This document shows positions 7,093 through 14,812 of a stretch of 16,601 bases of DNA, one piece after another; position 1 is the stretch's first letter; the number at the start of each line of letters is the position of its first letter. The DNA is taken from positions 1-16,601 of the forward strand of contig JBFFSQ010000051.1 of assembly GCA_041572275.1 (NCBI GenBank), given 5' to 3'. This stretch comes from JBFFSQ01 sp041572275. GTDB lineage: Bacteria; Pseudomonadota; Gammaproteobacteria; SZUA-229. The notes beneath the pieces are model-generated. The model was not told where the DNA came from, did no database searches, and was given only the letters and a program-made list of their open reading frames with translations. A program made the position numbers and the translations under genes.

Positions 7093-8202
7093 TTAGAAAA
7101 TGATATCCATGGCTATGCTAATCACACTGAAGTCGGTCTCGCCAGCTGGAAGTGGTGCTGAATTAAAGCTGGAAGAGGCTGTGTCAGGTTCAATTTGTTT
7201 GTATTCAAATTTCACTGCCATACTGTCATTCATGTCGTAACGCAGACCGAAAGCCACAGAGTCCTGGATTACTGGCTGAGCGGCGAAAGGTGCGGGTGCA
7301 GGTGCTTCCCCATCAGTACCGGCCACAGTAATAAAGGGCAGGGTACGACCCATCTGGTAGCCCAGGGTCAGGTAATAGCCATCCTGGTTAGGGAAAGCAC
7401 CCTGAGTATTGCCATCAGTTTCGGAGGTAACGAATTCACTGTAACCGATGAAGTTGTTGATGTCCCAGGAAATACCGAAGGTGTACAGATAAGCACGGTC
7501 ACCGAAATCGATTGTGCTTCCTGGTACAGCTGTACCTGTAGAATCAACATGAGGTTCCATCTCGATTTTAACTACCGGAGAAATTGCACCCAGACGAATG
7601 GTGTAGCTGGGTCCATCGAGCTGGAAGTTCAAACCGACACCGTTCACACCGGCAAATTTAGTATAACTGTTAATCTGGGTTTCAGCCGAACCGATGAATA
7701 ACTGTGAAGTCAGCTGGGTGCCCTTGCCGAGACGTGCCGTGTGCATAATTTCGGCACCGGGGAAGTTACGGAAAGGTACAAAGTTATAGACTTCTTCCGG
7801 TGGACGAATCCAGGGATAGAGATAACCGACTTCGATGTAATCGGATAACAGGAAGGTCTGCAGGTTCAGTTTACCGACACGCATATTAATGCTGTCACTG
7901 AAGTCATAGTTCACATAGGCCCATTCTACTTCGACTTTGAAATTGTCATTACGACCGGCACCTAACAGCTGTGCAGCACCGGAAAGCTTGTCACTGGTCT
8001 GGGTTCTGAAATTCATACCGTATTTCGAATCATTGACGAAAGTAAGGTTGTCGTCGATGGTGTTCAGGTAGATTCCATCGTCAAGACTTGATGTAGCCAT
8101 ACCAATAGTCAAGAAGCTATTTATTTCAACGTTGGTTGCGGCATGTGCAGAAGTTAGTCCGAGTGTTAGCGTGGCAGCGGTTAAAAGAGGCGATACTCTC
8201 AT
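7093..8202 (-). CDS. Outer-membrane porin-like beta-barrel protein
   Basis: It is probably an outer-membrane beta-barrel of unknown substrate. It has 369 residues with a signal peptide (about 1-21, cleaved after TSAHA). The mature part has no cysteine and shows alternating polar/hydrophobic beta-strands rich in Tyr, Phe, Gly and Asn. It ends in a C-terminal Phe (SVISIAMDIIF), the usual BAM-recognition signature. WAYVNYDFSDSINMRVGKLNLQ resembles the middle-strand motif of proteobacterial porins and phosphate-selective or DUF-type porins. APAPAPFAAQP (about 304-314) looks like an extracellular loop or turn insert. The start is well supported: AAGGAG lies 7 bases before the ATG. A candidate promoter is at 8268-8296. 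It is followed at 20 bases by the Sel1-repeat gene. I do not recognise a specific family name with confidence. Confidence 0.8.
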   Translation of the reverse strand: MRVSPLLTAATLTLGLTSAHAATNVEINSFLTIGMATSSLDDGIYLNTIDDNLTFVNDSKYGMNFRTQTSDKLSGAAQLLGAGRNDNFKVEVEWAYVNYDFSDSINMRVGKLNLQTFLLSDYIEVGYLYPWIRPPEEVYNFVPFRNFPGAEIMHTARLGKGTQLTSQLFIGSAETQINSYTKFAGVNGVGLNFQLDGPSYTIRLGAISPVVKIEMEPHVDSTGTAVPGSTIDFGDRAYLYTFGISWDINNFIGYSEFVTSETDGNTQGAFPNQDGYYLTLGYQMGRTLPFITVAGTDGEAPAPAPFAAQPVIQDSVAFGLRYDMNDSMAVKFEYKQIEPDTASSSFNSAPLPAGETDFSVISIAMDIIF

Positions 8203-8267
8203 CAGTGACTCCTTAATGTTTTTCTTTAAAAAACATTGAAATACATTAATTTATTAGAATTGTTGTG

Positions 8268-8296
8268 AATATAGTTTAGATCTAGCTATAAAACAA
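8268..8296 (-). promoter_or_regulatory. Candidate sigma-70 promoter of the porin-like gene
   Basis: On the minus strand, TTGTTT (8291-8296) and TATATT (8268-8273) are separated by 17 bases. The -10 matches 5 of 6 bases and the -35 matches 3 of 6. This predicts an AT-rich leader of about 60 bases ahead of the AAGGAG ribosome site. It is the best candidate by eye, but the region is very AT-rich, so chance matches are likely. Confidence 0.35.
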
Positions 8297-8692
8297 GGTT
8301 TACAGGAGTGTAGCGGTTAGAAGTTATTTTTCAAATAGGGTAAATGTCTAAAATGTAATTTTTCAACTAAAAAATACATATAAGTATTAGAATATGCTGA
8401 TATGGCGGCGCTTTCAGTATGGGTTTTGAAATTTATTCTCCTTTGTTATATGTATATCTGCTGATGTCTGCAAACCAGACATTTTCATCCTGATAAAATC
8501 GGTTTCCTTGAAATTGCAGTAATGGCCCCCAACTAAGGGCTGATGATAGAATGTAAATAATCAAACAAACTTAAATTAACCCGGGACACCTGAATAGCTC
8601 AAAGATCAGGTGTGTTTAATGGTCAGTTAATGAAACCTGACGGTTTCGTTATTGAAAACCAATTATCGCATATATGTGAAAAATTCCCTGTG

Positions 8693-8721
8693 TTTAGACG
8701 CAGTTTACTTCACACAATAAT
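8693..8721 (+). promoter_or_regulatory. Candidate clpS-clpA promoter
   Basis: TTTAGA (8693-8698, 4 of 6 bases of the -35 consensus) and AATAAT (8716-8721, 5 of 6 of the -10) are 17 bases apart. They would start transcription near 8728, about 22 bases before the clpS ATG. The match is moderate and no operator is recognised. Confidence 0.35.
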
Positions 8722-8750
8722 GATGGCATGAACTACACTAGAGATACGGC

Positions 8751-9074
8751 ATGAGTGATCAACAATCTGACTGGGACCAAGACGGGGGCCTGGCGGTTGA
8801 GGAGGCAAAGCCTAAACTCAAACCCCCCAGAAAATACAAGGTCATTCTTTTGAATGATGATTACACGCCTATGGAATTTGTCGTTCAAATTCTGACTGGT
8901 TTTTTTGGTATGACTCAGGAGCTTGCCACCAAGGTGATGCTCACGGTACATACTAAAGGCAAAGCGGTTTGTGGCGAGTTCAGTTATGAAATCGCTGAAA
9001 CCAAGGTGGAGCAGGTGAACGATTATTCTAGACAACACCAGCATCCTTTGCTGTGTACGATGGAAGAAATCTGA
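8751..9074 (+). CDS. clpS: ClpS, ClpA adaptor / N-recognin
   Basis: ClpS binds the N-domain of ClpA, delivers N-end-rule substrates to the ClpAP protease and alters ClpA specificity. The protein has 107 residues, close to the E. coli length. After a variable acidic N-terminal extension (about 1-24), the core YKVILLNDDYTPMEFVVQIL contains Asn35-Asp36-Asp37, and His67 lies in LTVHTKGKAVCG; these line the N-degron pocket in the family. The protein ends HPLLCTMEEI, as is usual. The ribosome site before the ATG is weak (gagatacggc). clpA follows in the same direction 101 bases later, the common clpS-clpA arrangement. The gene is oriented away from the porin-like gene; no cspD-like gene is present upstream. 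Confidence 0.95.
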   Translation: MSDQQSDWDQDGGLAVEEAKPKLKPPRKYKVILLNDDYTPMEFVVQILTGFFGMTQELATKVMLTVHTKGKAVCGEFSYEIAETKVEQVNDYSRQHQHPLLCTMEEI

Positions 9075-9175
9075 ACTCAATGATGATTTTTGGGTCATGA
9101 TTTTAAGCAGGATAAATTATTTTTTGCCTGGGCTTTTTGGAGTCAGGCACTGAGACACTATAAAGAGGCGCTGTA

Positions 9176-11440
9176 ATGCTGAGTAAGGAGCTAGAGGCTT
9201 CGTTAAATGTCGCGTTTAATGAGGCTAGAATCAAGCGACATGAATATATAACAGTCGAGCATTTATTATTAGCTCTGCTGGACAACTCAAGTGCCAATTC
9301 CGTGCTTAAAGCCTGTGGTGCTGATTTATCACGTCTCAGAGAAGAGTTGCAGCAGTACCTTGATGACAATACCCCGGTGTTTAACGATTCGGCTTCAGGT
9401 GAAGTGCAACCGACGCTGGGTTTTCAGCGTGTATTGCAGCGTGCTGTGTTCCATGTTCAGTCATCCGGTAAAAAAGAGGTAACGGGTGCCAATGTTCTAG
9501 TAGCTATCTTTGGTGAGCAGGAATCACAGGCCGTTTACCTGCTACAGCAACAGAATGTCAGTCGCCTCGACATTGTCAATTATGTTTCCCATGGAATTTC
9601 CAAAGTCTCTGATGAAAATGAAGATCAGGGTATTGAGCCGAATGACGAGGTTGGTAGTGAGGGTGAAAAGCAGCCACTAGAAAATTTTGCCACTAATCTG
9701 AATCTACGAGCATTGCAGAATAAGATTGATCCATTGATTGGACGTGATGCTGAAATCGAACGCACGATACAGATACTGTGTCGACGTCGTAAAAATAATC
9801 CCTTATTGGTGGGTGAGGCCGGTGTCGGTAAAACAGCAATCGCCGAAGGCCTGGCCAAGAAAATAGTGGATGATGAAGTGCCGGATATTCTGACCGGCAG
9901 TACCATTTACTCCCTTGACCTTGGAGCCCTGGTGGCGGGAACTAAATATCGCGGTGATTTTGAAAAGCGTCTGAAAGGGGTGCTTAAACAGTTGCAGAAA
10001 GAGCCTGGTGCCATATTATTCATTGATGAAATTCATACCATTATCGGTGCCGGTTCCGCATCGGGTGGTGTCATGGATGCCTCTAACCTGATCAAGCCAT
10101 TGTTGGCCTCAGGTGAGCTCAAATGTATTGGTTCAACCACCTATCAGGAATTCCGCGGTATTTTTGAAAAAGACCGTGCCCTAACTCGACGCTTCCAGAA
10201 GGTTGATATCGAAGAGCCTAGCGTACCTGAAACCATCGATATTCTAAAAGGCCTGAAACGCTACTTCGAGGAACACCATAATGTACGCTACAGTGCGAAT
10301 GCCCTGAAATCGGCGGTCGAGTTATCTGATCGTTATATCATGGATCGTTTCTTGCCAGATAAAGCGATTGATGTGATAGATGAGGCGGGTGCTAACCGCC
10401 GTATGAATAATGTCGATGGCAAGCCAAAAAACATCAATGTGCATGATATTGAAAATATCGTCGCCAAAATTGCCCGCATTCCACCGAAAACCGTTTCATC
10501 ATCCGATGTCGATGTGCTGAAAAATCTTGACCGCAATCTGAAACTGGTTGTGTTTGGACAGGATGAGGCTATCGATACTATGGCTGATGCGATTAAAATG
10601 TCGCGTTCAGGTCTGGGCAATCCGGATAAGCCAGTGGGTTCGTTCCTGTTCTCAGGTCCGACCGGTGTAGGTAAGACCGAGGTGACGCGTCAACTGGCAA
10701 AAGTGATGGGCATTGAGCTAGTCCGTTTCGATATGTCTGAATATATGGAACGCCACACGGTTTCTCGACTCATTGGTGCGCCACCTGGCTATGTTGGTTT
10801 TGACCAGGGCGGTTTGCTGACAGACTCGATCAATAAGCATCCCCATGCGGTTTTATTGCTCGATGAAATTGAGAAGGCTCACCCGGATGTCTTTAATCTC
10901 CTATTGCAGGTTATGGATCACGGCACCCTGACAGATACTAATGGGCGTAAAACCGATTTCCGTAATGTCATTATCATTATGACAACGAATGCAGGTGCTC
11001 AGTTAATGAGTCGCCGGACTATGGGTTTCACCGAGCAACAGCACGAAAGCGACGGTATGGAAGAGATTAAACGGATGTTCTCACCAGAATTCCGCAATCG
11101 TCTCGATAGTATTATTCAGTTTAAACCGCTGGATGAGCGAACCATTACCAATGTGGTAGATAAGTTTATTATTGAACTGGAGCATCAGCTGGAAGAAAAG
11201 CGTGTGGTCATGCAGGTTGATGACTCAGCGCGTAACTGGCTGGCCAAGAAGGGGTATGATCCGGCTATGGGTGCGAGACCTATGGCACGTGTTATTCAGG
11301 AACACCTTAAGCGTGCTCTGGCTCAGGAGTTATTGTTTGGTGCGCTCAGCAAAGGCGGAAATGTAAAAGTGACACTGAATCAGGCAGGTGATGACCTGGC
11401 TATTGAGGTGCAGGAGAAGAAAGAGCAGGTCACTGGCTGA
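9176..11440 (+). CDS. clpA: ClpA, ATP-dependent unfoldase of the ClpAP protease
   Basis: ClpA is a hexameric AAA+ unfoldase that feeds substrates to ClpP. It has 754 residues, similar to E. coli ClpA. The N-domain (about 1-145; EYITVEHLLLALL) binds ClpS, and an acidic linker (about 146-168) follows. The first AAA+ module has Walker A GEAGVGKT (213-220) and Walker B LFIDEIH (Asp284, Glu285). The second has Walker A GPTGVGKT (494-501) and Walker B VLLLDEIEKAHP (Asp563, Glu564). RFLPDKAIDVIDEAGA is a conserved sensor-2 region of module 1. The ClpP-docking loop carries Met-Gly-Phe (616-618), a variant of the usual IGL/IGF tripeptide. GAGG lies 8 bases before the ATG. The clpP gene is not in the window. 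The gene ends 30 bases before a strong terminator. Confidence 0.97.
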   Translation: MLSKELEASLNVAFNEARIKRHEYITVEHLLLALLDNSSANSVLKACGADLSRLREELQQYLDDNTPVFNDSASGEVQPTLGFQRVLQRAVFHVQSSGKKEVTGANVLVAIFGEQESQAVYLLQQQNVSRLDIVNYVSHGISKVSDENEDQGIEPNDEVGSEGEKQPLENFATNLNLRALQNKIDPLIGRDAEIERTIQILCRRRKNNPLLVGEAGVGKTAIAEGLAKKIVDDEVPDILTGSTIYSLDLGALVAGTKYRGDFEKRLKGVLKQLQKEPGAILFIDEIHTIIGAGSASGGVMDASNLIKPLLASGELKCIGSTTYQEFRGIFEKDRALTRRFQKVDIEEPSVPETIDILKGLKRYFEEHHNVRYSANALKSAVELSDRYIMDRFLPDKAIDVIDEAGANRRMNNVDGKPKNINVHDIENIVAKIARIPPKTVSSSDVDVLKNLDRNLKLVVFGQDEAIDTMADAIKMSRSGLGNPDKPVGSFLFSGPTGVGKTEVTRQLAKVMGIELVRFDMSEYMERHTVSRLIGAPPGYVGFDQGGLLTDSINKHPHAVLLLDEIEKAHPDVFNLLLQVMDHGTLTDTNGRKTDFRNVIIIMTTNAGAQLMSRRTMGFTEQQHESDGMEEIKRMFSPEFRNRLDSIIQFKPLDERTITNVVDKFIIELEHQLEEKRVVMQVDDSARNWLAKKGYDPAMGARPMARVIQEHLKRALAQELLFGALSKGGNVKVTLNQAGDDLAIEVQEKKEQVTG

Positions 11441-11470
11441 TCAATTTTGTATGTTTTGAAAGTGACAATA

Positions 11471-11499
11471 AAAAGGCTGTGATAATCACAGCCTTTTTT
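11471..11499. terminator. Bidirectional intrinsic terminator between clpA and infA
   Basis: A perfect 8-bp stem, ggctgtga (11475-11482) and tcacagcc (11486-11493), has a 3-base loop. It is flanked by an A-run (11470-11474) on the left and a T-run (11494-11499) on the right, so it is read as hairpin plus U-tract in both directions. It lies between the converging 3' ends of clpA (+) and infA (-) and should serve both. Confidence 0.93.
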
Positions 11500-11516
11500 G
11501 TATTTGGGTATTTAAC

Positions 11517-11735
11517 CTATTTGGCGCGGTAGACGATGCGGCCTTTTTCCAGGTCATAAGGTGTCAATTCAACCGTCACTGTATCACCCGTCATGATGCG
11601 GATGTAGTGCTTGCGCATGCGGCCAGAGATGTGTGCAGTCACTATGTGACCATTTTCCAGCTCGACGCGGAACATTGTATTGGGCAGGGTTTCAATGACC
11701 TTGCCATCCATTTGTATTGCTTCTTCTTTTGCCAT
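11517..11735 (-). CDS. infA: Translation initiation factor IF-1
   Basis: IF-1 binds the ribosomal A site of the 30S subunit during initiation. The protein is 72 residues, the standard length, and a single OB/S1-like fold: MAKEEAIQMDGKVIETLPNT, then FRVELENGH, GRMRKHYIRIMTGD and YDLEKGRI. It is nearly identical to other gammaproteobacterial IF-1 proteins as I recall them. AGAGAAG lies about 5 bases before the ATG. It converges on clpA, as in E. coli, across a shared terminator. A candidate promoter lies in the 68-base gap after the M23 peptidase gene. Confidence 0.98.
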   Translation of the reverse strand: MAKEEAIQMDGKVIETLPNTMFRVELENGHIVTAHISGRMRKHYIRIMTGDTVTVELTPYDLEKGRIVYRAK

Positions 11736-11765
11736 TAAGCTTCTCTACTTTAGTAATGCGGCCCA

Positions 11766-11793
11766 ATTATCAATAAAAATGGCCCATAAGCAA
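11766..11793 (-). promoter_or_regulatory. Candidate infA promoter
   Basis: On the minus strand, TTGCTT (11788-11793) and GATAAT (11766-11771, 5 of 6 bases) are separated by 16 bases. They lie between the M23 peptidase stop and the infA start, giving a leader of about 25 bases. This would let infA be expressed independently of the peptidase gene. Confidence 0.4.
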
Positions 11794-11803
11794 GCTTTTC
11801 TGA

Positions 11804-12655
11804 TCAATATTCGGTATTTGCTGAGATTTTGAGCTCATTGAGCAATAGAACCGGGTCGATTGAGGTCTGATTGGCGATGACTGATAGATGTAGATGGGCG
11901 CCAGTGACCCGACCGGTCTGGCCGACTGTGCCGATAATGTCGCCTTTGTTGACGATGTCACCAGTTTTGACGTCGATGCGGTTCATATGGGCATACATGC
12001 TGATTAGTCCCTGGCCATGATCGATATACACCATGTTACCACTGAAGAAAAAATCGCCCGATTCAATTACGGTACCGGTCTCAACGGCCTTGATAGGTGT
12101 ACCTTCGGGTGCGGCGATGTCCAGGCCAGAATGAGGTCTACGTGGTTGGTTGTTGAAAAAGCGGCGCAATCCGTAGATGCTGCTGATGCGCCCATCGACA
12201 GGAATGATGAAGTCCATATTGACGATGTTGTCTGACCAATAGGTGCGCGCTCTGGTTTTACGTTTTTTCTCACTAATGATGCGCTCCATATCCTGCTTGT
12301 TAGGATTGACCTTGCGTTTGTTTTTAATGGTCAGGTACTGGGCTTTATAGGTTTTCTTGCTTACAGTGAAGCTGCGTTGCTCTTTTTGACCATTTTCCCA
12401 GCGCAGTTCGATATGGTGTTGTCCCGGTTTGGTGTTGAGCGGGATGCCAACCATGGCAAAAAAGTTTTCATACTCAGAGATAATGGCGATTGGTTTATTG
12501 TTGTAGGTTATGCGTGGTAATTCACCTTCATTACTGATCGGTATTAAAGCCAGGCCGCCTGGCACACGATCTTCTTTGGGCAGTGCCTGAGCGCTGCTGC
12601 TGACAATCAAAAGCGAAATTATAATAAAAAGATTTTTCACGAGTGTATGGCTCAT
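11804..12655 (-). CDS. Secreted M23-family zinc metallopeptidase (LytM type)
   Basis: It is probably a periplasmic peptidoglycan endopeptidase or LytM-domain regulator. The N-terminus has a signal peptide (hydrophobic FIIISLLIV, cleavage after SSAQA). Next comes a beta-rich N-terminal domain (about 35-100), then a basic linker (about 112-137). The C-terminal M23 domain (about 150-275) is complete: Zn ligands His and Asp in HSGLDIAAPEG (about 175, 179) and the second His of HLHLS (about 256), plus catalytic His in YAHM (about 223) and the first His of HLHLS. All key residues are present, so it should be active rather than a degenerate LytM activator. A GTG one codon upstream (12658) is an alternative start; neither has a good ribosome site. 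infA follows 68 bases later in the same direction. Confidence 0.88.
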   Translation of the reverse strand: MSHTLVKNLFIIISLLIVSSSAQALPKEDRVPGGLALIPISNEGELPRITYNNKPIAIISEYENFFAMVGIPLNTKPGQHHIELRWENGQKEQRSFTVSKKTYKAQYLTIKNKRKVNPNKQDMERIISEKKRKTRARTYWSDNIVNMDFIIPVDGRISSIYGLRRFFNNQPRRPHSGLDIAAPEGTPIKAVETGTVIESGDFFFSGNMVYIDHGQGLISMYAHMNRIDVKTGDIVNKGDIIGTVGQTGRVTGAHLHLSVIANQTSIDPVLLLNELKISANTEY

Positions 12656-12678
12656 CACCGATGTTTGTAGATGGACTG

Positions 12679-12684
12679 TATAAT
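12679..12684 (+). promoter_or_regulatory. Candidate -10 box of the aminotransferase gene
   Basis: A perfect TATAAT lies 35 bases before the aminotransferase ATG, within the short divergent gap to the M23 gene. No good -35 is seen at 16-18 bases; TG immediately precedes the hexamer, one base closer than a true extended -10. Promoter assignment is tentative. Confidence 0.35.
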
Positions 12685-12719
12685 AGATTTAAAACAAGAA
12701 ACTAACATCAGGACACATT

Positions 12720-13892
12720 ATGAGCAAGCCAATGCACCTGGCACAGCGTATGACAGACATTCAGCCTTTCTATGTCATGGACTTGCTGGCAAGAGCGCGG
12801 CAGTTAGAGGCGATGGGGCGTTCCATTGTTCATCTGGAAATTGGAGAGCCGGATTTTCCTACCCCCGATACCATCATAGAAGCTGGGCAGAGGGCCCTGG
12901 CAGATAAACAGACGCATTATACGCCAGCACTGGGTTTACCTGAGTTGCGTCAGCGTATTGCAGATTATTATGTTCAGCGTTTTGATGTCGAGGTATCAGC
13001 TAACCGGATTATTGTGACGCCAGGTGCTTCTGGAGCGCTACAATTAGCGCTGGGCGTGTTGGTCAATCCGGGTGATAAGGTGTTGATGGCAGATCCGGGC
13101 TATCCCTGTAATCGACACTTTGTCCGTTTGCTCGAAGGTCGTAGCCAGGCTGTCCCGGTTACTGCTGAAAGTGCTTATCAATTAACATCAGATATGATTG
13201 ACCACCATTGGGATGATAAGACCATTGCAGTGTTACTTGCCAGTCCATCAAATCCTACGGGTACTCTGGTCGATCAGATGGCGATGCAAGCCATGATCGA
13301 ATGTGTTACAGCCAGGCAGGGTGTCATGATAGTTGATGAGATCTATCAGGGGCTTGTGTATGACACTGACGAATATACAGCGCTGTCAATGAGCGATCAG
13401 GTGTTTGTCATTAATAGCTTTTCCAAGTTTTTTGGCATGACCGGTTGGCGACTTGGCTGGATGGTGGTGCCCGATGCCTATGTCGATGCCGTTGACCGAC
13501 TGGCTCAGAATCTGTTTCTGGCCGCACCGACCCTGTCTCAATATGCCGCGCTAGACGCGTTTTCCGAGCCAACCATGAAAATTTTAAGGCAACGACGTGA
13601 CGAGTTTAGAAAACGTAGGGATTATTTATTACCCGCTTTGCAATCATTAGGGTTTGAGGTGAGCGCGAGCCCGCAGGGAGCATTTTATATTTATGCAGAC
13701 TGCAGCCGTTTTACCCAGGATTCATACGCTTTTGTCTATCAATTGCTTGAGCAGGCCGGTGTGGCTGTAACACCGGGTATCGATTTTGGGCAAAATCAAG
13801 CATCTCAGCATGTTCGTTTTGCCTATACCCGTCCCATCGAAGTGCTTGAGGAGGGCGTAAAAAGAATGGCTGCTTTTTTAAATAATTGTTAG
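12720..13892 (+). CDS. Class I/II pyridoxal-phosphate aminotransferase
   Basis: This cytoplasmic PLP enzyme transfers an amino group between an amino acid and a 2-oxo acid; the substrate is uncertain (aspartate/alanine or related). It has 390 residues. PLP-binding features are the Schiff-base Lys236 in SFSKFFGMTGWRLGW, Asn178 in SPSNPTG, Asp206 and Tyr209 in VDEIYQG, and Arg244. The C-terminal Arg366 (HVRFAYT) is the usual substrate alpha-carboxylate anchor. LEIGEPDFPTPD and HYTPALGLPELR (about 39-50, 66-77) are typical of fold-type I subgroup I-gamma aminotransferases. AGGAC lies 7 bases before the ATG. It is followed by cysE 51 bases downstream in the same direction; a shared role in amino acid or sulfur metabolism is possible but not shown. 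Confidence 0.9.
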   Translation: MSKPMHLAQRMTDIQPFYVMDLLARARQLEAMGRSIVHLEIGEPDFPTPDTIIEAGQRALADKQTHYTPALGLPELRQRIADYYVQRFDVEVSANRIIVTPGASGALQLALGVLVNPGDKVLMADPGYPCNRHFVRLLEGRSQAVPVTAESAYQLTSDMIDHHWDDKTIAVLLASPSNPTGTLVDQMAMQAMIECVTARQGVMIVDEIYQGLVYDTDEYTALSMSDQVFVINSFSKFFGMTGWRLGWMVVPDAYVDAVDRLAQNLFLAAPTLSQYAALDAFSEPTMKILRQRRDEFRKRRDYLLPALQSLGFEVSASPQGAFYIYADCSRFTQDSYAFVYQLLEQAGVAVTPGIDFGQNQASQHVRFAYTRPIEVLEEGVKRMAAFLNNC

Positions 13893-13943
13893 CGATTGCT
13901 TTTATCAGCTAAAATCCACCCAAAAATCGAAACAGGATCAGCC

Positions 13944-14732
13944 GTGCCTTCTCTTCTCAAGAACATTCGTGATGAAATCGACAGTATTTTCGAGCGTGAC
14001 CCTGCTGCTCGTTCGGTATTTGAAATCATCACGACATACCCAGGCGTACACGCTGTGCTGTTTCACAGACTTAGTCACCGTTTATGGAAATGGAAACTTA
14101 AATGGCTGGCACGCATATTATCGAATATTGTTCGCTGGTATACCGGAATAGAAATCCATCCGGGCGCACAGATTGGACGGCGTTTTTTTATTGATCATGG
14201 CACTGGTGTGGTGATTGGTGAAACTGCAGAGATTGGTGATGATTGTACCTTGTACCATGGTGTTACTCTCGGGGGAACCACATGGGAAAAGGGCAAGCGA
14301 CACCCTACCCTGGGTAACAATGTGGTCATCGGTGCGGGTGCCAAGATACTGGGGCCTATTCTTATTGGAGAGGGCGCTCGTGTTGGCTCAAATGCCGTTA
14401 TAACCAAGAGTGTACCGGCAGAAGCGACGGTCGTCGGTGTGCCTGGGCGTGTTGTTGAGCGTTCGACTGAAGATAAGGCGGCTCAACGCGCCAAGATAGC
14501 CAGGAAAATGGGCTTTGATGCCTATGGTGTTGCTGAAGATGCGCCTGATCCCGTCGCTACTGCAATTAACTGTATGCTGGATCATATCCATGTAATGGAT
14601 GAAAAGATGGATAAGATGTGTAAAGCACTCAAAGCTATGGGCTCGGAACTCGACGATATGCAAATTCCTGAGTTAGGTCCACTGGAAATTCATACAGAGG
14701 CGGAAGGAAAGTCAGATTCTCATGAAAAATGA
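13944..14732 (+). CDS. cysE: Serine O-acetyltransferase
   Basis: CysE transfers an acetyl group from acetyl-CoA to L-serine to give O-acetylserine, the precursor of cysteine. I prefer the GTG at 13944, which has AGGA about 8 bases upstream and gives 262 residues starting (M)PSLLKNIRDEIDSIFERDPAARS, the usual CysE N-terminus. The open frame extends back to a TTG at 13896. The left-handed beta-helix of hexapeptide repeats spans about residues 66-170. The expected catalytic Asp84-His85 (FIDHGTG) and His120 (GKRHPTLG) are present, as are HGVTLGG and GVPGRVV. The C-terminal 70 residues extend past the barrel and include a Met/Lys/Asp-rich helix (about 210-230). Its place directly before iscR and two cysteine desulfurases links cysteine supply to Fe-S assembly, as in the Azotobacter-type cysE-isc layout. 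Confidence 0.95.
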   Translation: MPSLLKNIRDEIDSIFERDPAARSVFEIITTYPGVHAVLFHRLSHRLWKWKLKWLARILSNIVRWYTGIEIHPGAQIGRRFFIDHGTGVVIGETAEIGDDCTLYHGVTLGGTTWEKGKRHPTLGNNVVIGAGAKILGPILIGEGARVGSNAVITKSVPAEATVVGVPGRVVERSTEDKAAQRAKIARKMGFDAYGVAEDAPDPVATAINCMLDHIHVMDEKMDKMCKALKAMGSELDDMQIPELGPLEIHTEAEGKSDSHEK

Positions 14733-14752
14733 ATAACTTAGCGTTGCGTATA

Positions 14753-14786
14753 ATACTTGACTATTTTAGTCGGAATTGATTATACT
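14753..14786 (+). promoter_or_regulatory. iscR promoter with IscR type 1 binding site
   Basis: The 25-base stretch 14753-14777 contains the dyad GACT (14759-14762) ... AGTC (14768-14771) with ATACTT before it and an AT-rich centre. It matches the type 1 IscR consensus (ATASYYGACTRWWWYAGTC...) at every position except about three at the 3' edge. The promoter is TTGACT (14757-14762) and TATACT (14781-14786) with an 18-base spacer, so the site covers the -35 and spacer. Holo-IscR bound here would repress iscR and the downstream genes, the autoregulation known for E. coli. Confidence 0.85.
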
Positions 14787-14812
14787 GCGCCTAGTTTACA
14801 AAGAGATTAAGC

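Larger units (their letters stand above)
8203..8750. other. 548-base intergenic region with three inverted repeats, no recognised gene
   Basis: This stretch separates the divergent porin-like gene and clpS. I see no convincing coding sequence. It holds the candidate promoters of both flanking genes and three perfect short inverted repeats. These are atgtctg/cagacat at 8464-8482 (5-base loop, followed by tttt), acacctga/tcaggtgt at 8586-8613 (12-base loop), and gaaacc/ggtttc at 8632-8647 (4-base loop). The stretch is longer than two promoters need, so a small RNA or an unusually complex control region is possible. Confidence 0.5.
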
